Of a stretch of DNA of 64,000 nucleotides, positions 1 through 12,020 are shown in pieces. The notes under the pieces were generated by a model, which searched no databases, was not told the DNA's origin, and worked only from the letters and a program-made list of their open reading frames with translations. Source of the DNA: Clitopilus passeckerianus (Eukaryota > Basidiomycota > Agaricomycetes > Agaricales > Entolomataceae). The stretch covers positions 244,265 through 308,264 of the forward strand of contig CALYLX010000072.1 of assembly GCA_944990035.1 (NCBI GenBank). Direction: 5' to 3'. Both the position numbers and the translations under genes were made by a program. Position 1 is the stretch's first letter; every line of letters starts with the position of its first letter.

Positions 1-1503
1 TCATTCCTACCCGAGCCGAGTGAGCCCTGCCCGGATGTGCCAAAGGATCTCTTTGGCGGAGTGCCAACTGGTGCTAACGAACAAGGCCTATTCAATGCCT
101 TTGTGAGTGACTAACTCTGGTATACCATAAATCTACTGACTAACATTCTCTTAGATCGGTGTCATCCACGAGCAAAATCTAGTCCCCGGCTTTAAACTCG
201 TCACTAATGCTGGATCGACTTCAAATGAACTTTCTATTCAAGAACGACGAGAGCCATGATCCTTTCGCAGGCCCGGGCTTCCCAACGCCCAAAGCCAGGG
301 GCTGCCCCAATGACAGACGAGCAGAAGGCTGACTGGGTCTTTACTCGCCCGAAAAGCCATGAACGTAATCGCTGCCTAGGACAGCTTGCTCTCCACGCCG
401 CTGAGTGGTTCCGCAGACATTCCGCTGTTTTGACTTCACGGTCCTCGTCACCGACCCGTGGGTGCGATTTATCCGTTGGGATCGCGCTGGCGCCATTGTG
501 TCTCGGAAGTTTAACTTTCGTCGAAAACCCCACCACCTTGTCAACTTCCTGTGGCGCTTTAGCCATGCCAGCGATGGCGCCCGTGGTGTAGACACCACTG
601 TTCGCATTGCGACAACCGCCGAGACTGAATTCGCATGGTTGCGCCTACCGATTGAGGCTTAACTACGGGATAAGGAACGACTCGTGACTATTTTCACGTT
701 CCCGAAGGAGAGTGGGGGGGTTCGAGAATTTGCAGGTTGGTATCCCACGTCGGAGCCATGATCATTGACAGGCAGGTGTACGCGTGCGTACCCAGTCATT
801 GACTTAGATGACTTTAAGAGGAAGGAAAATGACGGAGAGAAGGCCCCCGTCTACTTTCTCAGAGATGTCTGGCGTGCAGCGGATTTGGAGAAGGAATCCA
901 GCATTCTGCAAAACTTGACGACGAACGATGTTCCACACATTGCTCCCTTTGTTTGTGGTGATGATGTTCTAGGGCATACAACAACCACTGATCGATATGT
1001 TCCCGGCAACAACGAGGAGGGGGCGGGGGTGATCCTGTCGATTCTTCTTGGGTTCTTGGGAATGGTCTTCGGAGGATTACCCCGCGCGTGCATAACAGGC
1101 ATGTGGTAGGAGTCTATGGTCGCCCAATCGAGAAGTTCGATTGTTCCAAGCAATCTTCAAGCAATTGATTTCGCTAGGGAGTGGGTGCTTTCTTGCTTGA
1201 ATGCGAAGAATAGCCCAGAGGATCACCCGCTTCGCAAGTTTTCGACACATGAGGCCTTGAAGAGTCTCTTTTCCGACGTCCTAAGTAGGAATGACTGGCC
1301 AACTGGGACGGTCCCAGGATGCATTGAGCAACTCAGTTCCTCAAAGCGAGTTGATTCCAGAGATAGCGCTTGCGAAGAAGGCGAATTATGGGTCAAAACG
1401 CCCGCACTCCTCGGCCTTCGAATCAGACGGTGAAGGCATGAAGGAGGAACGGCTAACCAAACTTCAAAGGAAAAAGAGGTCCAGAGTCTCAGCCACGCTC
1501 TAG
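1..1503 (+). pseudogene. FunK1-type fungal protein kinase remnant (5' end off window)
   Basis: Translation recovers scattered blocks typical of basidiomycete FunK1 kinases: an N-terminal block with LVPGFKLVTNAG after a short intron, a middle block with TDPWVRFIRWDRAGAIVS, then YFLRDVWRAADLEKE, HIAPFVCGDDV and, in another frame, a GRPIEKFD block. The Lys/Arg/Ser-rich tail ends at 1501-1503. Stops interrupt the main frame at 660-662, 759-761 and 1107-1109, and the frame changes at least once near 1020-1090. The HRD-x-S-x-x-N catalytic loop and DFG-like region that should follow the GRPIEKFD block are absent. It is therefore a stop-ridden relic with an internal deletion rather than a working kinase. 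Family assignment rests on these motif blocks; the first exon begins outside the window. Confidence 0.75.
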
Positions 1504-1662
1504 CTATATATCGTTATTTATAGTAGGATACTATCGTAGGGCACCACGTAATGTATTGTACCTATCTTTAATCGAGCCAATACAAGAAGTTCGCTTCTGA
1601 TTCCAGGTGCTCTCCTCCTTAGTGATGCAGACTTCCGCAACGTCCTGACAGCGTGACCCTGA

Positions 1663-3176
1663 TCATAGCGCAGCTACCTGCTCTTCTAACCACTCCCAGA
1701 GTGCCTCCGCCAGTTGTGGATCCTCCGCTGCTTGATGGGGTGACCCAACCTTTGCCCATGGTACAAGGTACTAGCAGGAGTTTTTAGGTCTCGTGCATAT
1801 GCGAGGAGACACAACACACCTTGCCCGAGTATGCTTCTGTTTCGGGTGCTGTGGCAGCCCAAAGGGGCGTAATGGCACCTTTTGGCGGTGGATGGATCAT
1901 GAATAGGCCCTGCCGTGATTTATCAGCGACCTCGTAGAGGGGACTTGCACGGTCAGACGACATACTAAGATCCAACGAAGACCTGGCCTGGTTGCCGTGT
2001 GCTCGCGGGCAATTGCTGTCCTCAAGTTACCTAAAGATCAGGTCAGTTGAAGTACCACTCGTCGAAGTGATGAATTACTAACCAGGATTCACCGCAATAG
2101 AAACTAGACCATCCTTCTCGTATCTCCTTGCGAGCTCATTTGAGAGGATAATGTTAGCCTGAGGGAGAAAAGGATGAATTAGACAATATAATAGTCTCAT
2201 CAGAATCATGTTAATCACGAAGCACTCACCAGCTTCGATTGAATGTACATTTCCGTTGTTGCCAGCTTGTCTCGGGATGGCCCGCATTTGAATGCGGAGA
2301 AGTCAAGGCCGTCAGCCTTCGAGAGACAGTGAAGGACCGATGAGAGGTGAACAACTCTTGGTCTTGTTCCAGAATTCGATGTCGATAAAAGGGAAGGGAG
2401 AAGTAGCTTAGTCAGGTAGAAGTGTCCTATTTGACCTAAGGTTAGCGTACGAAGCAGCCAATGGTAGTGGGTACTGACCCAGAGTATGCACATGTATGTG
2501 AGGGTCATAGCCATTGCAATGGTTCTCCATCGAAGATGCCAGTCCTCTGTGGGAAGACAGAACGTTCGGTAAGAGCCACGCCAAATGCGATGGATGTACT
2601 CAACGCATTGTTAATCAAGACATGAAGCTGCTTTTCCTTACTATACAATGAAGATGTGTCAGTCAAACGTGCCAAATCCGCTTCGTATTCACCTCAAAAA
2701 TTCATGAGCAGCCTTCTTCACACAGGTTAGATCACCCAAGTCTAGCTCAATGAAGTGAGCACGTCTGCCGGTTAGATCGTAGAGCTCTTCAATAGCTGCT
2801 TCGGCCTTTTGACGATTCCTGGACGCGAGATACACCTTGGCATTCTTCGTGAGAAGTACCTATACGCCACAAAGAAGGCGCCGTTTGAGGGTGCGTAACG
2901 GTGAAGTCTTAGTTCTCCTTACCTTGACACATTCCTTCCCAATACCCGCATTTCCTCCGGTGACGATTACTGTACGACCCGTCTGGTCAGGCATTTGCTC
3001 GGGCAGCCACTTCGGCTCTTCGATGAAATAGCTTTCTCGGACAACAGGTCCAAACTTAATGGAACGAAAGTCGGACCAAGTGGTAAGTCGATTCCAGAGC
3101 AGCTTAAGGGCGTCACTTGTATGAAAATGGTTAGCTGGCGATTCGTTCAAGATACTGTGGGTGCAACTCACGACAT
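1663..3176 (-). CDS. Short-chain dehydrogenase/reductase, retinol-dehydrogenase-like (intact copy A)
   Basis: A classical NAD(P)-dependent SDR. The cofactor motif TGGNAGIG follows a short N-terminal extension, the NNAG motif comes after an intron, and the catalytic Y-x-x-x-K lies in MYIQSKL. The C-terminus reads PWAKVGSP and ends EWLEEQVAAL before the stop at 1663-1665, as in fungal retinol/WW-oxidoreductase-like SDRs. The start at 3174-3176 gives a 5-nt first exon joined across a GTGAGT...CAAG intron, and a TATATATAA box lies about 50 nt upstream. At least five short GT-AG introns keep one open frame throughout. It is the upstream member of a tandem pair with the truncated copy at 3960-4700; the two share near-identical C-terminal exons around HPPPKGAITPLWAATAPE. 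Substrate unknown. Confidence 0.8.
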
Positions 3177-3959
3177 GGTAGTTCGTTGTCGGTCAAATGG
3201 GGGCCTGTCATCAAAGTTCCTCTTCTTTATATATAAGCGGGGTCTGGCCTTCGTGCTAGCTCGTTAAGCTAGTTGTTGGAAGGGTGGAATATTGATTAGC
3301 TTCCTGAGCATCCGAACAAACGTCTTCTGTCTGCCTCGCTGTCGATCGGAAGCCCTCGAGCCTCTGACACGCTTCTTGTCGCTGATTGGAAAGGGCGTAA
3401 ATTTCCTCAATAATACTGCGAGTACATTGGCTCCTGGTGCGTTTTGTGGAGTTGATGGAGGAGCGGAAACATTAGACATTGCTGGGGTCGTCTTTACTTT
3501 GCTTTGTAGGTGGCTGTCATTCCAATAATCATTGGATCCGTTCAATGCATTCGACTCGGAGGCCTGTGTGATGTTTTGTAGGTCGTTTCACTTCATGCAA
3601 CTTTATTTCTCGGGGTGACGTCTATACTTCGCTAGATGTTGTCCAGAAGCAGCATGATTATAAGGCTTTGGCTCGAGGACAAAGTTTTAACTTCGGTGAT
3701 GGAGCATGCAAAGTCAGGGATTGTGGAGTCACCAGACTTGTCAAAAACGCGCCTTGTCGGCCCTAAACGAATTGGGTGGAGACCCTTGTCCGTTGGCATG
3801 GATGTCAGAATCAGGCGAATCCGACGGTGATACGCCATTATGGGTGAAAAGTGGGCTAACACAATAGGGCATGCTACAGTGATGACATTCAAACTATGTA
3901 GATTAGTCGAAGTCTTTATTTCTTTTGTAACGGTACAAAATATTGCAATCGAACACCAG
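3177..3959. other. Gene-free spacer between the two SDR copies
   Basis: About 780 bp with short open frames on both strands but no recognisable domain and no convincing splice signals. It holds the promoter of SDR copy A at its left edge and the 3' side of copy B at its right edge. Confidence 0.5.
3228..3236 (-). promoter_or_regulatory. TATA box of SDR copy A
   Basis: TATATATAA sits about 50 nt upstream of the predicted ATG at 3176 on the minus strand, a usual position for a fungal TATA element. Confidence 0.5.
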
Positions 3960-4700
3960 TCAAGGTTTGGCTTCGATTGAGGCAACCTGTTCCTCCAACC
4001 AATCCCAAAGCGCCTTCGCCAGTGGTGGGTCATGTGCTGCTTCATGTGGTGACCCAACCCTCGCCCACGGTGTGAGGTACTACGAAGAGTTATCAGCTCA
4101 AAGATAAACCTAAGGAAATGCGACACACCTTGCCTGAGTATGCCTCCGTTTCGGGTGCTGTTGCAGCCCACAGAGGCGTAATGGCACCTTTTGGGGGTGG
4201 GTGTGTCATGAATATTGCCTGTCGTAGTTTATCGACGACTACACCAAGGGACTTGCATGAACAAAAACATACAAAGATCCACCGGAGACCTGGTCTCTCT
4301 GCCGTGTGCTCCTGCACAATCGCAGTTCTTAAATTGCCTAGAGCCGAATTAGAGTGACATACACCTCGCTTAAGAGATGAACCTACCCGGATTCACCGCA
4401 ATTGAAATGAGACCTTCCTTCTCGTATCTCCTTGCAAACTCATTCGAGAGGAGAATATTTGCCTGGAAATAGGGTACAGATTAGATGACGTGAAGGCGTT
4501 GAAATTTGAAGACATACCAGTTTGGACTGGAGGTACAATTCAAAGGTCGTCATCTTATCCCTGGACGGCCCGCATTTGAACGTGTTGAAATCAGGTCCAT
4601 TGGCCTTCGATAGGTTGTAGAGGATTGATGAGAAGTGAACAACCTTGGGCCTACCATCGAAGATATCAATCCACTGAGAAGATCAAATGGTCAGTGAGAG
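3960..4700 (-). pseudogene. Short-chain dehydrogenase copy B, 5'-truncated
   Basis: Tandem paralogue of the SDR at 1663-3176. The minus strand retains the exon with RPRVVHFSSILYN, the Y-x-x-x-K block (LYLQSKL), ANILLSNEFARRYEKEG, SIAVNPG and the C-terminal PPKGAITPLWAATAPE and PWARVGSPHEAA blocks, ending EEQVASIEAKP before a stop at 3960-3962. The last exon, intron positions and protein order match copy A. The Rossmann cofactor half (TGGNAGIG, NNAG) is missing: upstream of about 4700 the homology stops and tyrosinase sequence begins on the opposite strand. Without the nucleotide-binding half it cannot be a working oxidoreductase. Confidence 0.75.
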
Positions 4701-4753
4701 CTCAGATAGAACGCAATGGGAGTGCTCAACACCTTGACACCGCCCTGCCTATT

Positions 4754-6768
4754 ATGCGCACAAAATACATTCTCTTCCCTACATGGCATCGTGCACACAT
4801 GACTTTATTCGAGGTAAGAAGCGCAGTGCATTCTTCATATTCGGCTGACTTTTTTCTAGCAACGAATCTATGAAATTATGGTTCAAGTAGTAATCCCCAA
4901 ATTTCATGAATCCGACAGACCGAAACTTCTCGAGGAAGCAGGCAATTGGCGTATGCCTTACTGGGACTGGGCCGCTCTGAAGAAGCGACAGGACAAAGAG
5001 AAGAACGACATATGGACCTATGACCTCCCTCTCATTGTCAAGGCAAAGGAGGTCGAAGTTGATGATGGCACTGGGCCTCCCTTCATGATCCAAAATCCCC
5101 TGTACTGTTTCTCGACGAAGGAAGAAATGGGAAAGTACGGTATCGTTGAGGTTCAATGGAAAGAGAATGGCCAAGACCTGAAGATGCCAGTATGTGTCGG
5201 ACCTCGTGTTCCTTTTACATCATGATATTAATGATTATATGCAGGCGAACAGAGCTAGGGCTACCAGCCGCTGCCCCGACGATCCTTGGCAGAGTGGCAA
5301 GATGGATGAGTGAATCAAAGGCGTTCAGAACAATGACCATGCCGCCGTCAATATCCAGGAAGCTAACTGGTACCAGCAGGGCGGCGATCCTGATACCGTT
5401 GGAGGTGCCGTGCATCGCTTGTTGTCGTTGGACTATTTCAGATTCTACAAGAAGTTTGCCACCGCCCGGTCTGAACCTCCTAAGGACACCGATCCTCGCG
5501 ACTATCTATCCTTGGAAGGTATTCACAAGTCCGTATCACTACATTGTACTTCGATCAACTGCTCCAATGCTGATATACCCTCTGCAGCAATATCCACGAT
5601 TGGGTCGGTGGTTCATATGGTCATATGGCCCATGTCCCTGTGGCTGCTTTCCATCCGATCTTCTGGCTGAATCATTGGTAAGCCTAGTTATTTCCCAAAT
5701 TTCTCGTCACACTAACGGAGACCTCCTTAGTAACATCGATCGCCGACTAGCAATCTTCCAAACATCTACCCTAAGGATAAATATACGAGCGGATGGTGGA
5801 TAGACGATGAGGACGAGAAGCATAATGTCCTAACACCCAAAACCCCCCTTGCACCTTTCCACTACGACACTCACGGCAACGTTTATGACTCCGATAGATT
5901 CTACGATGTCAATAAACTGGGCTACACGTATTCTGAACTTCGACGCCCCGATGAGGAACACGGGGAATACATCAAGAGGGTTCGGGCGCAACTTGCAAAG
6001 CTTTATGCTGTCGAAGCCAAGGTCGCTGTACAGCCCGTGGGCTACATCGTAAATGTCAAGTACGAAAGGTCAGCTGGATTCCTTCCTCACACCGTCACAC
6101 ACTTGCTGACACACTTTCAGATTTGGCCTTGGCGGTGTCCCGTTCAAGACCCATGTTCCCCTTAAGGAGAAGCAAGTTGGAAGTGTCTACAACTTTTCGG
6201 CAGTTGCAGAGACGGAAAGTGGAGAGGTTGCCTGCGAGAACTGTCGTCAGCAGCAGGAGGCCAAGTCGGCTGCATCAGGCCAACTCTTCTTAACAAGCCT
6301 ATTACTCGACGATATCGTGAAGGAGGAGTTACAAGATTGGGATCGCGATAATGTGACCAAGTATTTGCAAGAGCATTTGACTTGGAAGGTCAAGGACGTG
6401 AGTCATCCAAGCCGTACATAATTCTTTAGTATTATTGAGGAAAATCAACAGCTCGGTGGCGCTGAAGTACCCCCAGAACGTGTTGCACTTACAGTGTACG
6501 TCGCTGTTGGTCGGCGCCAAGTCTTTAAACTCGGAGGCGAACTGAATTCTGCGCCGGAGCCTGTAAAGGGCGGCATCGGAGGCATAGAGGGTCTTTCAAA
6601 CGACCACCTATTTTGGGGAAAGTCAAGTACGGAAGGATGCACGGGGAACTCGAAACTATTGAATTCGACCATCCTACTGCCAAAAAAAGGGTTAAGATTG
6701 GTCTAGGTCGCTACGAGAAGTATGAAGTTCTACCAGTCGTCACCGATGGTCGCCCTGGAGGCCTGTAG
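4754..6768 (+). pseudogene. Tyrosinase (polyphenol oxidase), damaged and N-terminally truncated
   Basis: Tyrosinases are type-3 copper enzymes oxidising phenols to quinones. Recognisable parts are FPTWHRAHM (CuA histidine), MPYWDWAALKK, then after introns a HNNIHDWVGG block, GHMAHVPVAAFHPIFWLNH and NIDR (CuB region), YIVNVKYER and a C-terminal tyosinase-type domain ending VVTDGRPGGL at 6766-6768. Damage: the N-terminal region with the first CuA histidine is missing; the Cys-x-His thioether motif just before FPTWHR is only visible out of frame; a TGA interrupts the central exon near 5311-5313; and the frame changes between 6540 and 6610. Splice sites are otherwise well formed, so decay looks recent, or some indels may be assembly errors. 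It abuts the truncated SDR head to head. Confidence 0.75.
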
Positions 6769-7441
6769 GCAAGCCAGCTCAAGACCTCGTCGTTACAGAT
6801 TCCCCGTACCATCTTCTTGACTAGGGCGATTCCTACCGCACATTGTAATGGTAGCCCGTTTTAGTTCATGCTGTAATTGTATGTGATGAATATGTGTACT
6901 TTATGTATATGGTCGACAATAGACTCCACTTACGCAGTCGAACCGCAATCTCCTTGGGAGGAACTTGTACGGCTCCGACCCGCAGGAATCATTGATTCGC
7001 TCGCTACTGCTCTCTCACAACCACGACTGCGAAGGCTCTCCAACTCCAGCGCTTCAGCGGCGACCGCAGGTTATCATGCAATGCATCCATATTCCGTCGC
7101 TGACCGGCTGAGACGACTATGAAGGATTCTGCCCCTCGAAACGTTGGTCTTCCTCCATTTGATTGATTGGTATTGGGCCAGAGGACAATACGGGCAGCCG
7201 ATGTTGAAATGTCCTAACAAAACACTTTTACTTATCATCCCACACACTGTGGTGCCTCTGATTCAATTTGTTGTTGCTTCGAGGGGCAATGGACCTGGCC
7301 ACCTACTTCATTCTTTACCAATGCCTGACGAATAACAGAAACGTTAGGGGAATGCTCTCCCTGATCATCATGACTATGAATAACACATACTATAGCAAAG
7401 GAACCGCACAAGTACAATGGAAAGATTACCAAAGACCCAAC
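6769..7441. other. Gene-free spacer
   Basis: About 670 bp between the tyrosinase remnant and the HNH-like gene, both of which end toward it. Only short frames without recognisable motifs; nothing further seen. Confidence 0.5.
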
Positions 7442-8885
7442 TCAAATCATGACCGCAGCCCGACCACAAATCATTAACTTCGCACTCAAAACTTCACAAA
7501 AATGCGTCCGATCATCTTTCACTCCCTCAGCCTCCCGTTCCGGGCCTAACTCAAACCCCAAACCACCTCGTCCCTTGGCGCATAAGATCCTCCGGACCCT
7601 TTCGCTCGTACTCTCTGCTCCAAGGAACGACAATGTCCGCCGTCTGACACGTAGTTGCTTGGGATGCGGAATCGCAATTTCTTCAGTAGGTGAATCCAAA
7701 GGCTGATTAGCTTCTTCCATCAGCCGTGCGATGAGGGCTCGGACGCCGCTCTCTTGCAAGGCGCAGGCAATTTCGTAACGGAGGTTGCAGAGGAGTGGGT
7801 TGGGGTAGTCCAGGCGGCCGTGTCGCTCCTCTATAGGTGACGAACAGGGGTCAGAGAGGCCGCGACCGAAATGGATGGTGCTACCGTCGTTGTGGATTGA
7901 AGGTAATGATTGGTTGCCTAGGTCTGGCCCAATTGTTCGGAGGATGTAAGGGTCGTTGTAGGAGCCATTTTCTGGGGTTGTCGTGAGGTGGGATAAACAG
8001 TCGAGGTATTGGATAGCCAAGAGGCCGTCTTTGAAGGTCTGGGAAGTGTCCGCTTGAAGTGCGAGGGAATTCATGATGGTGGTATCGTCTCTTGTACAGG
8101 CGAGGTCCTGGATGAGTGCTTGGGTATTGGGGCTGGATAATATTTTGATATATGTCAGCGTCTCAGGCTGAATGTGTACGGTCATTTCAGTGTATAGTCC
8201 AATTCAAAAAAAAATAAAAATACAGACCTTCTCAAAGACGGACGTGGGTATAATGTGTGTAAGCACTGGTTCGTTTCTTCTCGGCTCTTCAAGAGTCGTC
8301 CCGTAGAACGTGATATCTGTGAGAGGGCAGCACGTCCCATCTCTCTTTAGGACCTAGAAGTCACAGTTGAGTAAGTGTGAGGACACTGAAGGAATGACAG
8401 CACCCACTCGGAGCAATTCAGCTGCTTTCCTCGCTTCTTTATCTTCGTCGAGAGCAACGGGGGGTGGATGGGGAACCTCCGGTATACCAACTGCAAGTTG
8501 GGAATTAGGATAGGTGGAGGAGGAAACGAAAGTGACACCACGTACAAGCCAGTCCAACATGAGTGAAGGTCGCAGCCGCCAGCTCGTTCAATGCTAAGCA
8601 GTCTGAGTCCAAGAGGGTCTCCACAATATCCTCCTCATGTTCAATCACCGTATCACCATCCAAAGCCATCCCATCTCCGGCATCTCTAATAGCCTTCCAA
8701 ACTTCTTCAGCCAGTGTGCCTCCCAGGCGATACGACGTCCCAACAAGCTCGGCGAGGAGCCTGTAAGAACCAACTTTGACATCAAGCTCAAAGTCCGGAT
8801 GCGTCGTTCGTGAAGGCTTTGCTTGCTGCTTCTCAGCTTGAAGAGCAGCGAGTTTTATGAGAATATCCTGCGCTGCTTTTTCCAT
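7442..8885 (-). CDS. HNH_2-type nuclease-domain protein (fungal lineage family)
   Basis: Starts at ATG 8883-8885 (MEKAAQDILIKLAALQ) and runs through about four exons to a stop at 7442. A short exon reads LKRDGTCCPLTD followed by THIIPTSVF, the Arg-Asp...Cys...Thr plus HIIP pattern of fungal HNH_2 (PF13391-like) proteins. The later exon has the expected LALQAD, an IHFGRG strand and a PNPLLCNLRYEIACALQ segment resembling the usual C-terminal helix of this family. These proteins are abundant in Agaricomycetes and experimentally uncharacterised, so nuclease activity is only inferred. The N-terminal 110 residues are a helical, acidic region without a known domain. Confidence 0.6.
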
Positions 8886-9275
8886 CTTGTTCCAACGTTG
8901 TCATTCAGCTGCAACAACCACCCAACGACACCAGTGAACCTATGGGATTTTCTGCCTTTTTCAAAGAGCTCTGAGTCCAGTAACAGAGCAAGCCATGAAG
9001 GAAGAGTCCAGGTTAGAGCGTAGGAGCAAGTGCGGCTAGTGGTGCGATTCATTCTCAAGAGGGGATCGTCTCATGACCACAACCTTGGGAGCTTCGGATT
9101 GGCGTCGGATCCAATCCTTCGGAGACTTTGTGCTTACACAATGCCATCAACACCGGGTTCAGCTTGAGATGCCGGCCTTCAAGCATCTTCTGAAGGGACG
9201 CCATGCTCCTACACGAGGACGTGGGTTACTTCTGGACAACGACCAATAAAACTTCAAAGCGACGTAGCGCCAGAG
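8886..9275. other. Divergent intergenic region
   Basis: About 390 bp between the start of the HNH-like gene (minus) and the start of F-box copy A (plus), so it probably holds both promoters. No clear TATA or repeat was seen. Confidence 0.4.
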
Positions 9276-10793
9276 ATGGAGAACACCGAAAACTCACGGT
9301 CGAGGCCGGATGGTACGACATCTTCAGAAATGTACCGAACGATTGCTGAGCTAGCTCGTCTGTTTCCAGCCGACCCGACTGGCTTTGACCTCCCGTTTCC
9401 CATACGGAATCTACCTCTAGAGGTCCTTGAAGAGATTTTCAAACGACTCCATAACTTTGATGAAGGCTTTCCGTCCTCCTTATCCCTTGTTTGTTCAACC
9501 TGGAGGCAGGCTATCTTGAATACGCCCAATCTCTGGACATACATACGCATAACTTCAGCTGAAGGGAGCTTCGAGGCTGCTCAGCTGTTTCTTAAACGCG
9601 CTGGACCCACCCTTCCGCTGTGCATAATATTCCACGAATGGGACAGAGAGCGACATACAGAACGGCCTACAATTAGGCTCGATTGGCTAGAGCCTCACAG
9701 ACCACGTATCCGGAAGCTCGCCATATCCTTAAAACCGAGTTGGAAGTACTAGTGGCCACTTGATCCTGAAAAGTGCATCCCTATCATTCCAGGCGACCGT
9801 TTCAACAACCTTGAAGAGCTAGACTTAGACCTCACTCCCGATGATTGGCCGACTGTCAATTGCGCACTTTTGAAGCCATCGACAAAGACTCCGCGTCTAT
9901 GGAAACTAAGGGTTAAAGATATGTCTCTGCCACCTCCAAATGGTCCGATACCCATGGAACAAATCACTCATCTCACCTTGGAGCATATTCACCCACTATT
10001 CAATCTTCGACGACTACTCAATTTTCTCACATCGTACGCTCACCTCCGATCTGTGATCCTCGCCCGGTGCACCATTGCATACCCTCGTTTTGGCAATGAA
10101 TTTACGGTCGGAATAACGGGTCTCAATACGCATCAAGCTGACGGAACAAATCCTGAAGACGAACGAATCACCCTTCCCGCCCTTGAAGTACTACATATTG
10201 ACATTGCCCTGGGCACAAAGTGGCTTCTAGAACGCCTTACATTACCCGCGCTGCAGGAGTTACACATGGACCGGGCTGTTGCCTGGGAACAATCATTCAT
10301 AGACTTGGCAACCCGCTCTGCCTTCCCCCTGCAGCATTTCTGTATGATGAGATGCAAGCCGGCTCTAGGTCCATATAAGGATGAAAATGCTAAAGAACAA
10401 CAAGTCATATCCGTTCTGAAAGCCGCACCCATCATTCAGACACTCCGAGTATCCGATTCGCTATTTTTCAGCAAACATCTTGTAGGCAAGCTACAACGCT
10501 TATCATCCTCGGACCCTCTTCTAGGAGCTAACCTTCGACATCTTTGGATCACGGAAACGGCGGACAACACTGCGAGTCGGGATGACGTAGAAGCATATGA
10601 GGAATATGTCCTACAAATGCTCGATTCAAGGCAACCTGGAGGTGGCGCGGTTCGGAAGCAAACTGGAGACTCGCGTTTTGTCGTTTATCATACAAGTTCC
10701 CCCTCCATTCCCGTTCAAGTGATGCCATTACAGGATATATATGCTCGCTACAATGGGGCTGAGTATGCCATTTCTCGACACGTTTTCTTTTGA
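9276..10793 (+). pseudogene. F-box protein copy A, interrupted by an in-frame stop
   Basis: A single-exon frame of about 505 codons. Near residue 45 is a clear F-box (LPLEVLEEIFKRL, then LVCSTWRQAILNTPNLW), the module that links substrate receptors to SCF ubiquitin ligases. Degenerate leucine-rich repeats follow (LEELDLDL, ITHLTLEHIHPLFNLRRLL). The C-terminus reads EYAISRHVFF. A TAG at 9750-9752 breaks the frame after residue 158, yet the same frame stays open for another 347 codons. Attempted splicing around the stop (GTACTA...CCAG) would shift the frame. So it is a fresh nonsense allele, a base-call error, or a recently lost gene. A paralogue with the same C-terminus lies at 11070-12020. 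Confidence 0.7.
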
Positions 10794-11069
10794 ATTCCTT
10801 CGAACCACCCTTAAGGATACGATACATCATTTCTTGAACCTTTGCATATTCAGTACTGCAATCCCAATCCCCTTTGCCTTTAAATATTTCTTTGTTGCGG
10901 TTCCGTCGGAGGTGACACATAGAGAGAATTGTTGGTTATTTGCGAGACCAGGGTTAAAACTTTACGTTGTCCTGTCACGATCGACCATGGCCGTTTGATC
11001 CTGAGCTAGCTACCAGCTACCAGCCTGAGCGCTTTAGCTGCTACGACGCAGCCCCCTAAAGGTGGCATG

Positions 11070-12020
11070 GTCCTTGAGCTGGAAAATGATGACCTTGGTG
11101 TCAATGAGAGGCGCGATGGTGAGAGGTTTTGCAGTAGATTCTGCTGACCTGGCTTTGTCTTTTCAGCCGATCTCATTGCTTTAGACCTCCTCAACGAGGA
11201 CCTCCCATTCGCCATCTCTTACGCTCCAATAATCCCCCTTCGATTGAGGAGAGGCGAATTGAGGAGCTGCCATTGAAAGATGGACTCGCAGCCCAGCTGG
11301 AAGCAGAGCAGAGGTGGTACGAGTTGTATCGATGTGTTAAAGCACCCATACGGAGGTTACCTCTAGAAGTCCTAGGCGAAGTTTTGAAACATCTTCAAGG
11401 AAACGATGTTGGATTTCCACTCTCTGTCTCCCTCGTCTGCTAAACTTGGAGACAGGTCATCTTAACGACCCCCGAACTCTGGACAACAATACGACTCACT
11501 CCTAATGGCAACGTAGAGGCTGTTCGGACGCACTTTGCACGCGCTGGCCCTACCCTTCTTCTAACTATCGTCTTCCCCGAATGGAACCCACAATCTAAGA
11601 ATACATTCGAGCTCGGTTAGCTCCTCACAGGCCTCGTATCAAGAAGCTTGTTTGAAAGCTGCCCCCACCATCCAGGGATTTCGAGCAATTGATTCAGTAT
11701 CCCTTGGTTGCCATCTTGTAGAGAGACTACAACGCCGAGGGGATTCGGACCCTATGCCGGGCCACGAGTTTATACATTTGTGGATCACAGATACTGGGAA
11801 GAACCCTGTTCGACCTGAGGTGAAGGCAAACGAGGAGAGTGTCCTACGAATGCTCAGATCTCGGCAACCCGGGCGTAATTGGGATGTGCGGAAGGGGAAA
11901 GGTTCAGGGTTCATTGCTTATCATTCTGAACGTCCCTCCGTTGAGACAATGTCTCTGCAGGAGCTCTATCTTCGATACAAAGGGGCTGATTACGCCATTT
12001 CTCGGCATATTTTCTTTTAA
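11070..12020 (+). pseudogene. F-box protein copy B, decayed paralogue
   Basis: Keeps the F-box (LPLEVLGEVLKHLQ followed by TWRQVILTTPELW) and the C-terminal block (IHLWITDTG, LRSRQPGR, ADYAISRHIFF) of the neighbouring copy A. It has a stop inside the F-box (around 11443, LVC-stop-TWRQ), another stop near 11617, frame changes, and lacks the central leucine-rich region: sequence jumps from ARAGPTLLLTIVFPEW to KAAPTIQGFRAIDS. It is a stop-laden, internally deleted tandem duplicate. Confidence 0.7.

Noticed and set aside
3264..3545. 93-codon minus-strand frame upstream of SDR copy A
   Set aside because: No homology and it overlaps the SDR promoter.
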